The position numbers and the translations under genes are program-made. A stretch of DNA of 64,000 nt from Parvibaculaceae bacterium (lineage in GTDB: Bacteria > Pseudomonadota > Alphaproteobacteria > Parvibaculales > Parvibaculaceae), in NCBI GenBank assembly GCA_019636015.1, contig JAHBYJ010000001.1, positions 868,001 to 932,000 on the forward strand, given 5' to 3'. Of this stretch, positions 54,505 to 63,500 are shown in pieces. Positions within the stretch are counted from its first letter, which is position 1. The number at the start of each line of letters is the position of its first letter. Below the pieces are notes generated by a model. It ran no database searches. It was given only the letters and a program-made list of their open reading frames with translations, and was not told where the DNA came from.

Positions 54505-55185
54505 ATGATGCTCACCATTCCAGACTTTCTCACGGCGGAGGAAGTGCGCCATTGCCGTACCGCGCTTGAAAATGCGGCATGGCAGGACGGACGGGCCACG
54601 GCGGGAGATCTCGCCGCGCGCGTCAAGGCGAACGAGCAACTCGCGCCGGACGATTCCCTGACGCGCAAGCTTGGCGATTTCATTCTCGAGCGCCTCGGCC
54701 GAAACGATCGCTTCATGTCTGCGGTTCTGCCGCTCAAGGTTTTGCCGCCGCGCTTCAACCGCTATGCCGGCGGCGGCACCTATGGCCATCACGTCGACAA
54801 TGCGATCTTTTCCGTGCCCGGTACGCCGCATCGCATCCGCTCCGATGTTTCGGCGACGCTCTTTTTCTGCGATCCGGACGAGTATGACGGCGGCGAGCTG
54901 ATCGTCGAGGACACTTATGGCAGCCACGCGGTCAAACTTCCGGCGGGCCATATGGTGATCTATCCGGGCACGAGCCTCCACCGCGTGACACCGGTCACGC
55001 GCGGGGCACGGATTGCCTCTTTTTTCTGGATTCAGAGCCTCGTCCGGCAGGACAGTCAGCGCGCGCTTCTGTGGGATATGGACGAGGCGATCCGGCGTGT
55101 ACGAGCGGAAACGCCGGAAAGCGAAGCCGTCCCGAAGCTCATGGCGGTCTATCACAACCTGCTGCGCCAATGGGCGGACACCTGA
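54505..55185 (+). CDS. piuC: PiuC/YbiX-type Fe(II)/2-oxoglutarate dioxygenase (PKHD-type hydroxylase)
   Basis: A 226-residue non-haem iron dioxygenase. The iron-binding H-x-D lies in [14 protein letters not shown] (His-Val-Asp), the distal histidine in [20 protein letters not shown], and the 2-oxoglutarate-binding arginine is in the latter block. [17 protein letters not shown] is typical of PiuC/YbiX. These genes sit beside Fiu-type receptors and are iron-repressed; they are suspected of modifying siderophores, but the reaction is not settled. The start is at 54505 or the next codon (MM). It lies after a terminator and 10 bp before an FMN oxidase gene. Confidence 0.92.
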   Translation: MMLTIPDFLTAEEVRHCRTALENAAWQDGRATAGDLAARVKANEQLAPDDSLTRKLGDFILERLGRNDRFMSAVLPLKVLPPRFNRYAGGGTYGHHVDNAIFSVPGTPHRIRSDVSATLFFCDPDEYDGGELIVEDTYGSHAVKLPAGHMVIYPGTSLHRVTPVTRGARIASFFWIQSLVRQDSQRALLWDMDEAIRRVRAETPESEAVPKLMAVYHNLLRQWADT

Positions 55186-55195
55186 CGGGCACCCG

Positions 55196-56320
55196 ATGAG
55201 CCATTTCCTCAAGCCGCCGCTCGAGCACATCCCTCGCGACATCGCGAGCGCGAGCGACTACCAGCCCTATGCGCGCGAGCGGCTCGACGATGGGGCATGG
55301 GCCTATCTGAACGGCGCAGCGGCAGACGGCCTGACCCATGCGGAGAATCTCGCTGCCTTTCGCCGGTTTCGCCTCATACCGCGCGTGCTCGCTGATCTGA
55401 AGGACGGCTGCACGGCAGTTGACCTCTTCGGATCGCATTTCGAGCATCCGCTTCTCGTCGCGCCAATGGCATTCCAGCGGCTTGCACATCCCGATGGGGA
55501 GATCGCACCCGCCGTCGCCGCAACGGCTATGAAGGGCGGCATGGTGGTTAGCGCCCAGGCGAGCATATCGCTTGAAGATATAGCCGCTGCCGCGGGCGGT
55601 GCCCTCTGGTTCCAGCTTTACATTTTGCCGGACAGGGAGTTCACGCTGCAGTTGGTGCGGCGAGCGGAGCAAGCAGGTTACCGTGCGCTTGTGGTCACCG
55701 TCGACGCACCCGTGACTGGCATCCGCAACGATGAGCAACGTGCCGGATTCGCATTGCCTCCCTCGGTGGAGGCGGTGAACCTGAGGGGTATGCGAGGGTT
55801 GCCGCCCCATGTGGCGGGGCCGGGCGAAAGCGCGGTCTTTGCGAGTCCCCTTCTCGCCGCCGCGCCATCCTGGGCTGATATCGCCTGGCTCATTTCGAAT
55901 ACGCGCCTGCCCGTTCTGCTGAAAGGCATCCTGCATCCGGACGATGCGCGCCGCGCCATGGACGCGGGGGCCGCAGGTGTCATCGTCTCGAACCACGGCG
56001 GTCGAACGCTCGATATGCTGCCCGCAACTCTCGACGCATTACCCGGTGTCGTGGAGGCGGTCGCGGGCCACTTTCCCGTCCTCATGGACGGCGGAATCCG
56101 GCGTGGAACCGATGTCTTGATGGCGCTAGCGCTTGGTGCGCGTGCCGTTCTGATCGGGCGCCCGGTCATCCATGCGCTGGCGGCCGCCGGAGCGCCCGGC
56201 GTCGCCCACATCCTGCACATGCTGCGGGCCGAGCTGGAGGCAGCAATGGCACTCAGCGGATGCCGCCATATTGCAGACCTGACGCCAGCCCTCCTCTGGC
56301 GCGGAATCGGGCAAGCCTGA
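55196..56320 (+). CDS. FMN-dependent alpha-hydroxy acid oxidase/dehydrogenase
   Basis: A 374-residue TIM-barrel flavoprotein of the lactate dehydrogenase/glycolate oxidase family. LVAPMAFQRLAHPDGEIAPA binds FMN. LWFQLYILPDREFTLQLV carries the catalytic tyrosine, and VVTVDAPVTGIRNDEQRAGF follows. PVLLKGILHPDDARRAMDAG carries the lysine near N5, and VIVSNHGGRTLDMLPATLDA the active-site histidine and arginine. The ATG at 55196 is 10 bp after piuC and gives the normal family N-terminus. Substrate (lactate, glycolate, mandelate or other) cannot be set. Co-transcription with piuC is likely. Confidence 0.9.
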   Translation: MSHFLKPPLEHIPRDIASASDYQPYARERLDDGAWAYLNGAAADGLTHAENLAAFRRFRLIPRVLADLKDGCTAVDLFGSHFEHPLLVAPMAFQRLAHPDGEIAPAVAATAMKGGMVVSAQASISLEDIAAAAGGALWFQLYILPDREFTLQLVRRAEQAGYRALVVTVDAPVTGIRNDEQRAGFALPPSVEAVNLRGMRGLPPHVAGPGESAVFASPLLAAAPSWADIAWLISNTRLPVLLKGILHPDDARRAMDAGAAGVIVSNHGGRTLDMLPATLDALPGVVEAVAGHFPVLMDGGIRRGTDVLMALALGARAVLIGRPVIHALAAAGAPGVAHILHMLRAELEAAMALSGCRHIADLTPALLWRGIGQA

Positions 56321-56409
56321 TCAGGCGCCCTGTCTGAAATCGTTCTTTCGTCATTCTCCCCGGCTCTATACGCTCATCTTGAAGAATGGCCCCTTGGAGG
56401 AGGACCGGA

Positions 56410-56928
56410 ATGGCCGCGGGTTTCAGGCCCCAGCCCGACGCGATCACGCTCCCGCCGATCGCGTTGGACACCGATTTCACCTGCGATACACAGGAGGTGC
56501 GTGAGGGGCTGGCCTACTGGCAAGCCAAGGCCGCAGGCCGTGAGATGCCGCTGCGCGCGGACATCCGGCCGGAAGAAATTCCGCGCTTGCTGCCCTTCGT
56601 CTCCCTCTTCGAGATAAGGCGTCAATCCGGATTTCTGGAAATCTTCCCCCGGATCGCAGGTTCGAAATTCGAGGACGTCTTCGGCCCGATCCACAACCGG
56701 CCATTATCGACAGTTGTTGCCCCCGAAATCCGGGAGCGCTGGCTCGGCGCCACGCGCACGATGATGGAAGCGCGACAACCGCTCCTCGGCCGGGGCGAAG
56801 TCCTGCATGAGGACAAGACCTTCATTCGCTTCGAAATTCTCCTCGCGCCCCTGTCGAGAACCGGAGAAGAACTCGACATGCTCTTTCTTGTCAGCCAGTT
56901 CACGATGAAGGGCGATATCCGCGCCTGA
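56410..56928 (+). CDS. PAS_5-type PAS domain protein
   Basis: A 172-residue protein. REGLAYWQAKAAGREMPLRA and DIRPEEIPRLLPFVSLFEIR open the PAS_5 domain common in alphaproteobacteria; FLEIFPRIAGSKFEDVFG and RFEILLAPLSRTGEELDMLF follow. The ATG at 56410 is chosen for the strong GGAGGAGG 7 bp upstream; an in-frame ATG at 56386 lacks one. There is no output domain, so it is a stand-alone sensor or scaffold of unknown ligand. Some relatives bind haem, but I cannot show that here. The 104 bp before the alkylsulfatase gene holds nothing clear. Confidence 0.8.
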   Translation: MAAGFRPQPDAITLPPIALDTDFTCDTQEVREGLAYWQAKAAGREMPLRADIRPEEIPRLLPFVSLFEIRRQSGFLEIFPRIAGSKFEDVFGPIHNRPLSTVVAPEIRERWLGATRTMMEARQPLLGRGEVLHEDKTFIRFEILLAPLSRTGEELDMLFLVSQFTMKGDIRA

Positions 56929-57032
56929 AGACTTTGTTCCCGTGGGTGGGCAAGGTAGTCTCGCGTTCCAAAGCGTCCCGCAAGTGGGCGTGAGCACGCC
57001 CGTATTTCGGGCGGACGGGTAGGGGAACGACG

Positions 57033-58916
57033 ATGGAACAGCCGAAAGACGCCACGGAAGCGACGCGCCATGCGCTGGATGCGCTGGTGAAAACCCTGCC
57101 CGAGGACACGGGTGAAGATTTCGAACTGGCGAAGAAGGGCTTCATCGCGACGATTCCAGACGCGAAGGTCTTGAGCGAGCACGGACATGCCGTCTGGGAC
57201 ATGGGTACCTTCGCCTTCGAGGGCGAAGGTTGCGGCTGCCCGGATACCGTGAATCCGAGTCTGTGGCGTCAGGCGAAGCTCAATTCCATCCACGGCCTCT
57301 TCGAGGTCACGCCCGGCATCTATCAGGTCCGCAATTTCGATCTGTCGAACATCACCTTCATCGAAGGCGACACCGGCTACATCGTCATCGACCCGCTGAT
57401 CTCCGCCGAGCCTGCCGCCGCCGCGCTGGCGCTGATGCGTGAGCATCGCGGCGACAAGCCCGTGACCGCCGTCATCTACACGCACAGCCATGTCGACCAT
57501 TATGGCGGCGTGAAGGGCGTGCTCTCGGATGAGGATATCGCCCGGGGCCTCCAGATCATCGCGCCAGAAGGCTTTCTCGAGGAAGCGGTGAGCGAGAATG
57601 TGCTGGCGGGCAACGCGATGGGCCGCCGTGCCACCTACATGTATGGCGCCCTGCTGCCGCGCAATGCGCGCGGCCATGTCGATGCGGGCCTCGGCAAGAC
57701 CGTGTCGATGGGGCAGGTGAGTCTCGTGCCGCCGACGGTGAGCATTTCCGAGAGCGGCACACGCATGGTGGTGGACGGTGTCGAGATCGTCTTCCAGGTG
57801 ACGCCGGGCACCGAAGCGCCGGCGGAAATGAACTTCTACTTCCCGCAGTTCAAGGCGCTCTGCATGGCGGAGAACTGCTCCTGCCATCTCCACAATATCT
57901 ACACGCCGCGCGGCGCGCAGGTGCGCGATGCCAAGGCCTGGAGCTGGTATATCGACGAGGCGATCGAACTTTTCGGTGCAAAGACCGATGTCCTCTTCGC
58001 GAGCCACCACTGGCCGCGCTGGGGGTCGAACGCTGCCGTCTCCTTTCTGAGGAAGCAGCGCGACCTCTATAAATATGTCCATGACCAGACCCTGCGCATG
58101 GCCAATCACGGGCTCACGCCGCTCGAAATTGCCGAAGAGCTGAAGCTGCCGCCGACGCTCGCCGCCGAATGGTACACGCGCGGCTATTACGGCACGCTCA
58201 ATCACAATGCGAAGGCGGTCTATCAGCGTTATCTCGGTTGGTTCGACGGCAATCCGGCAAACCTACACAAGCATCCGCCGGTCGAGGCGGCGAAACGCTA
58301 TGTCGATCTTGCGGGCGGTACGGAGGCGCTTCTCGCGAAAGGCCGCAATGCATTTGCCAAAGGCGACTACCGCTGGGTCTGCGAACTCGTGAATCATCTC
58401 GTCTTCGCCGATCCCGGCAATGCCGATGCGCGTCACCTGCAGGCCGACGCGCTGGAACAGCTTGGCTATCAGGCGGAGTCGGGCCCGTGGCGCGCCTTCT
58501 ATCTCACCGCCGCAATGGAACTGCGCAATCCGCGTCCGCCCTCGGATACGCCGCGCCAGGGTGCCGCCGGCCAATTGCGCACCTTGCCCGCCGAGCAACT
58601 GCTCGACTCCCTCTCCGTTCGTCTCAATGGCGAAAAGGCGGGCGCGCGGGAACTTGCCTTCAACATCCGCTTCACCGATGCGAAGGAGCATTTCCTCGTC
58701 ACCGTCGAAAACGCGGTCTTCCATCATTATCCGGGGCGTGAGATGAAGTTCGCGCCCACCGTATCGCTCACGCGCGAGGCGCTGGTGAACCTCGTTACCG
58801 GCGAAACCGCGCTGCCGCATGAAAGCGTTTCGATCGATGGCGATGCCGCATCCTTCGCGGATTTCATTTCGCTGCTCGACCGCTTCGATTTCTGGTTCGA
58901 GATCGTGATGCCCTGA
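57033..58916 (+). CDS. SdsA/YjcS-type (type III) linear alkylsulfatase, cytoplasmic form
   Basis: A 627-residue zinc sulfatase. The metallo-beta-lactamase domain carries HSHVDH at 151-156, with the other metal ligands in CMAENCSCHLHNIYTPRGA and ASHHWPRWG. The middle alkylsulfatase dimerisation domain includes WYTRGYYGTLNHNAKAVYQR and YLGWFDGNPANLHKHPPVEA. The C-terminal SCP2-like domain (about 510-627, QLLDSLSVRLNGEKAGAREL) makes a hydrophobic pocket for the alkyl chain. It hydrolyses primary alkyl sulfates such as SDS to the alcohol. No signal peptide is seen, unlike secreted SdsA1, so the substrate must enter the cell. It is single, with a reductase gene following. Confidence 0.94.
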   Translation: MEQPKDATEATRHALDALVKTLPEDTGEDFELAKKGFIATIPDAKVLSEHGHAVWDMGTFAFEGEGCGCPDTVNPSLWRQAKLNSIHGLFEVTPGIYQVRNFDLSNITFIEGDTGYIVIDPLISAEPAAAALALMREHRGDKPVTAVIYTHSHVDHYGGVKGVLSDEDIARGLQIIAPEGFLEEAVSENVLAGNAMGRRATYMYGALLPRNARGHVDAGLGKTVSMGQVSLVPPTVSISESGTRMVVDGVEIVFQVTPGTEAPAEMNFYFPQFKALCMAENCSCHLHNIYTPRGAQVRDAKAWSWYIDEAIELFGAKTDVLFASHHWPRWGSNAAVSFLRKQRDLYKYVHDQTLRMANHGLTPLEIAEELKLPPTLAAEWYTRGYYGTLNHNAKAVYQRYLGWFDGNPANLHKHPPVEAAKRYVDLAGGTEALLAKGRNAFAKGDYRWVCELVNHLVFADPGNADARHLQADALEQLGYQAESGPWRAFYLTAAMELRNPRPPSDTPRQGAAGQLRTLPAEQLLDSLSVRLNGEKAGARELAFNIRFTDAKEHFLVTVENAVFHHYPGREMKFAPTVSLTREALVNLVTGETALPHESVSIDGDAASFADFISLLDRFDFWFEIVMP

Positions 58917-58966
58917 GGGGCGCGCCGCGCCGACATTTCGCTACCGACGATATCCGGGAGGATAAA

Positions 58967-59989
58967 ATGAAGAACGACGTCAACCGCCAGTTCCGCCTGA
59001 AGACGAGGCCCACGGGGCGCATTGAGAAGTCCAATTTCGATTTCGTGGAAGAAACGATCCCGGAACCGGGGCCCGGCGAGGCGCTGGTGCGCGTCCTCTA
59101 TCTCAGTCTCGACCCGACCAATCGCATCTGGATGAGCGACATGGACCAGTACATGCCGCCCGTCGCCATCGGCGAGGTCATGCGCGGCGGCGGCGTGGGT
59201 ATCGTCGTGAAGTCGAATTCCGCCCGCTACAAGGAAGGCGATCATGTGAGCGGCCTCACCGGCTGGCAGGACTACTGCATCGCCGACGAGGGCCTGCGCG
59301 CCATGAGCGTTCTGCCGCAGGGCCTGCCCGTCGATCTGCCGGTCATGCTCGGCGCTTGCGGCATGACGGGCTTGACCGCCTATTTCGGCCTGCTGGAGCT
59401 TGGCAGGCCGAAGGCGGGAGAGACCGTCGTCGTTTCTGCCGCGGCCGGCGCCGTCGGTTCCGTGGTCGGCCAGATCGCGAAGATCAAGGGCTGCCGCGCG
59501 GTCGGCATTGCCGGCGGGCCGGACAAGTGCCGCCACATCGTCGAGGACCTCGGTTTCGATGCAGCCGTCGACTACAAGCGGCCGGACTGGCGCGAGCAGC
59601 TCGCCGCGGCGACGCCCGACGGCATCGACGTCAATTTCGAGAATGTCGGCGGTGAGATCATGGAAGCCGTCATGGCGCGGATGAACCTGTTCAGCCGCAT
59701 GCCCCTCTGCGGCATGATCTCGGGCTACAATACCGGCGATCCAGCGATGCGCGGCGACTTCTCGCCCATCCTGATGCGCCGTATCGAGGTACGCGGCTTC
59801 ATCGTCATCGACTTCATGCCGAAGTTCGCCGAAGGCACGATGCAGCTCGCGCAGTGGGTGGTCGAGGGCAAGCTCAAGCACCGCGAAACCATCGTGGACG
59901 GGCTTGAGAATGCCCCGGTGGCGGTTAACCGTCTCTTCGATGGCGGCAATATCGGCAAGCTGGTGGTGAAGGTTGCCGGAACCGCCTGA
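58967..59989 (+). CDS. NADP-dependent MDR oxidoreductase (2-alkenal/prostaglandin reductase-like)
   Basis: A 340-residue zinc-free medium-chain reductase. RFRLKTRPTGRIEKSNFDFV and YLSLDPTNRIWMSDMDQYMP are N-terminal blocks of the CurA/LTB4-dehydrogenase group. ACGMTGLTAYFGLLELGRPK and VVVSAAAGAVGSVVGQIAKI form the NADP domain, then GIAGGPDKCRHIVEDLGFDA and NFENVGGEIMEAVMARMNLF. It reduces the C=C bond of enals or enones. It begins 50 bp after the alkylsulfatase with a GGGAGG site and may share its transcript. Substrate unknown. Confidence 0.89.
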   Translation: MKNDVNRQFRLKTRPTGRIEKSNFDFVEETIPEPGPGEALVRVLYLSLDPTNRIWMSDMDQYMPPVAIGEVMRGGGVGIVVKSNSARYKEGDHVSGLTGWQDYCIADEGLRAMSVLPQGLPVDLPVMLGACGMTGLTAYFGLLELGRPKAGETVVVSAAAGAVGSVVGQIAKIKGCRAVGIAGGPDKCRHIVEDLGFDAAVDYKRPDWREQLAAATPDGIDVNFENVGGEIMEAVMARMNLFSRMPLCGMISGYNTGDPAMRGDFSPILMRRIEVRGFIVIDFMPKFAEGTMQLAQWVVEGKLKHRETIVDGLENAPVAVNRLFDGGNIGKLVVKVAGTA

Positions 59990-60177
59990 CCCGGCAGGCG
60001 CCCGTCCCGCTTTGACATTGAGGTACCGGCAACTGTGTCCGGCGCGCGACAGTGCTTCGGATTTCGCGCTCTTGCAGGCCTGCCACGGCGGCCTACATTC
60101 TGTTTGAACTGGCTGTAACGTCCCGTTTCGGGGAAGGTGGGTCGCAGCAGCGCCCGGTGCAGCCTGGAGGTAGGAAG

Positions 60178-60528
60178 ATGAAAACGACTGGACACGGAAG
60201 AATGTCTCGCGGAGCCCTCGTCCGGGCGTTTGCCGCCGGTGTTGTGATCGCGGCTTTCCCGTTTGCCCTTCAGGCACAGGACGCGGGCGCAGGGGGCGAT
60301 ATCCAGTACGAAACCTCGGACCCTGTCGGCACGCCGCCCGTCAACTACCGTTCGGGCTACGACGATGAATATTCCTCGCCCGAAACGCGCGATGCGGAAA
60401 TGTATGCCGAGGAGTATGAGCGCCGGAAGCAGCAGGAGCTGATCAAGGAGCGCGAACAGCTCGACCGCATCAATAATTTCTCCTCCGGCGCCGTGACGAC
60501 CGAAGGCGTGATGGACGGGCGCCGCTGA
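60178..60528 (+). CDS. Small exported protein of unknown function
   Basis: A 116-residue protein I do not recognise. It has a signal peptide (positively charged start, then ALVRAFAAGVVIAAFPFALQ, cleavage near QAQ). The mature part has GTPPVNYRSGYDDEYSSPET and a highly charged helix with DAEMYAEEYERRKQQELIKE, and ends GAVTTEGVMDGRR. A strong GGAGG and AGGAAG precede the ATG at 60178. The 188 bp upstream has a perfect TTGACA at 60012 but no clear -10. It converges with tamB with a 7-bp gap. Probably periplasmic. Confidence 0.68.
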   Translation: MKTTGHGRMSRGALVRAFAAGVVIAAFPFALQAQDAGAGGDIQYETSDPVGTPPVNYRSGYDDEYSSPETRDAEMYAEEYERRKQQELIKEREQLDRINNFSSGAVTTEGVMDGRR

Positions 60529-60535
60529 ACGGGGA

Positions 60536-63500
60536 CTAGTAGTCCCATTTCCAGTTGACACCCACATTGCTTGATGCGTCGTTGCCGATCTTCGTCTCGA
60601 CGCTGATATTGGACGTCACGTCGATCTCGACCTTGACGCTTGAATCGCTCGCCAGCGCGCCCTGCTCCACGCCGACATAGAAGCCTTCTCGAAGATACCT
60701 GCCCGCAGATACGGTGGTACCGCCCGACGCGCCTTGATCGACGCGCAGCACATCGAGGCCGAGCGAATCCTGTATCTGGCTGAGAATTCCGAAGCCGCCA
60801 ATGCCGCCACCAGAGAGTTCAGCTGCCGTATTGGCAAGTTGCGCCGCCTCGAAAGCGGTCAGTTCGCCTGTGCCCCTCTCGAAGAGAATGCGGGAGATGA
60901 TTTCGTCGCGAGGTAGTGAGGGGGTGGAGTCGAGCTCGATCGAGGGCGAGGAGCCGCGCCCGCTGATGGCGACCGTCGCCGAGAAATCGCTTCGCGCATA
61001 GTCGAGTGCAACGTCAAGCCTCGGGTCGATCGGCCTCTCCCCGGCAAAGATCACGCGACCGCGCGAAAGGGTGAAGGTCTTGCCGGCGAAGTCGAGTGTG
61101 CCGCGCTCGGCCGTCAGCGTGCCTCGTACCACAGGATCCTCGGCAAGCCCAGTCACCTGCACCGATCCCGTCCAGAGCGAGTCGACACCGCGGCCCGCCA
61201 CGCGCGCCGGCGGATTGCCGATGCGGAGTGTCACATCGAGCTCCAGCGGCAGAGGCTTGGCATCCTCGGCCAGATCGGCCGCATCGGCTTCTTCCGCGCC
61301 CTGCACGATGATGACATCGATGGTCGAAACACCGCCCGGCAGCCTCTGCGGAATGAGATAGCGCGCTTCCGTGGTGAGGAGTGAGCCTTCGAGCTTGAGC
61401 GGAGCCTCGAGGCTCGGCGGAAACGAGGGGCCGGTGAGCGAAAGATCGCCCTCGACGCCGAGAATGAGATCGCGGCGGCTCACCATCCGCATATTTTCGA
61501 AGCGCGTGCGGATCGAGACCGCGGGGTTTGCACCGGCCGCAAGCGACAGTGTGCCTTCGGCGTCGACCCTCCCGTTTGCATGGTCGCGGGCACTCATCGA
61601 GAAGGAGAGCAGTTCGCTCCGCTGCCCTTCGATATTGACGTCAAGATCGCGCATCAGCGTGCCGGTCTCGTAATTTTCGAACGTGCCGTTGGCGAGTCTC
61701 GCATGACCGGAAACCTGCGGCGCGGAGATATCGCCATCCGCAGTCAGCGCGATTTCGGCATCGCCCGTGAGCCTCTGCCCCGGAAGATCGGCAAGGGCCA
61801 TCAGCGATGCCATCGGTCCCTTCCAGGTGAGCGAGGCCTCGATCGGCCCGCGCTCCGGCAGGACGGGGAATGCGCCTGCAGGATCGCGAATGAGCGGCAG
61901 AGAGCCAGTGAGCCGGAAAGGTGTTTCGGAGACGCCCAGCGCCTCCGCCGTGAATGACAGGCGGCGGCCGGCCCATTCGGCATCAAGCGTGGCGTCGAAT
62001 GCGGGGCGTATATCGAGCCCGGCTTCTGCAAGCACCGCCTTGTCGAAGCGGAGGCGCACCTCGCCGGCCTCACGGTTTGTGTCGAGTTCGAGCGTGCCGG
62101 AGCCCGTGCCGCCAATGACCGCGAAGGGAAGGAAGGGCGACACGAGTTCAAGCGGCAGGCGCTCCAGGGCAAGGCTCGCCTGCGCGCTGCGGGGGCCCAT
62201 GGCGAAACTGCCGCCGAGCGACCCTTCGCCCTCCGGTCCTGTGAACCGCATGTCGAGCGCGCGGAGGCGGGTGAGACCGTCGCGAAGCTCCATTTCGAGC
62301 GGCGAACCGAGTTCAGCGCTCGCTCCGCCGACAACAGCATCGAGGCGCGAAAGCGTCACCAGCGAAGGGGTCACCCTGCCTTCAATGGCGAACGAAAGCG
62401 TCTCGGCATTGATCGTGAGCCGCTCGCCCTCGATATTCGCGGAAATAGAGATGTCGTCGAATGGTCCCCTCACCAGAACCTCGACTTTCGTGAAACGCGA
62501 ATTGCCGGACGCACCGCTCTCCGCCTCAAACCGTGCGTCGACGGAGCCTGTTCCCGTGAGATCGGCGAGCTGTGCCTCGAGCGTCACATGGTCAAGCGTG
62601 GCAGGCTCGGTGATGTCGATGTCGATCCGCCGCGATGTGAGGGTGAGGTTCCCGTCCTGCCGGCCTTCATTGTCGGCGAGCGCAAGCTCGATATCCGCGC
62701 GGCCGTCGAGTGCGATCCCTGCAAGCCGCCCAAGCGGCTCAAGCGCGACGCGGCTGCCCGAGAGTCCGCCTTGCGCAATGCCCTCGGGCGAAACCGCCAC
62801 TGCCCCCGCAAGCCGCGCCCCGAAAAGATTGAGGTCTATCGCATCGAAGCGCGCGCCGCCTTCATCCGGCAGTTCTATCGAGCTGCGCAGCGTCGCTGTA
62901 CCATCGGTGCCGCTGAGGCGGAAGACGAGCGGACCGCGCCCTTGCGTGAGATCGAGGTTGAGCACCGCTTCGCGTGTATCGAAGCCGGCGAGTGAACCGC
63001 GTGCCAGCGTGGCGTCGAGCGCGAGTGTCGGCTGGTCCAGCGTGCCTTCGATGCGGGCGCTGGCGGAAAGGGCTCCTCGTGCCGTCTCTCCCGCGATGGC
63101 GCCAATTTCCGCCATGGCGGCTTTCGCTTCACCTCGCATTGCACCGCTATCGGCGAGCGTGAAATCGCCGGTGATGTCGAGCCGCGATCCTGCACGCGCA
63201 CTGAGGTCTGTCACCACCACGGTGTTGCCGCCGCCAAAACCCGCGCGCGCCGTGCCGGTGAACCCTTCGGCGAGCAGCGCGTCGAGTTCTGCATTGCCGG
63301 TTGCGACGGCGCTCGTCTCGATGGCGATGTCCATTTGACCCGTATCGCCGGAGATCGAAATGTCCTCGAAACGGAGGTTTGCCGTGCCCTGCATCGGCTG
63401 GCCAAGCAATTCGCCCACGGGACGCAAGTCGGAAATCCCGGCGCTGCCTTCGCCAGTCAGGACAAATGCTTCTCCGAAGCTGAGCCCGCCGGCGAAACGC

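Noticed and set aside
61767..63338. A 523-codon plus-strand frame inside tamB
   Set aside because: Ser/Arg/Pro-rich antisense translation of the TamB repeats, with no initiation signals.
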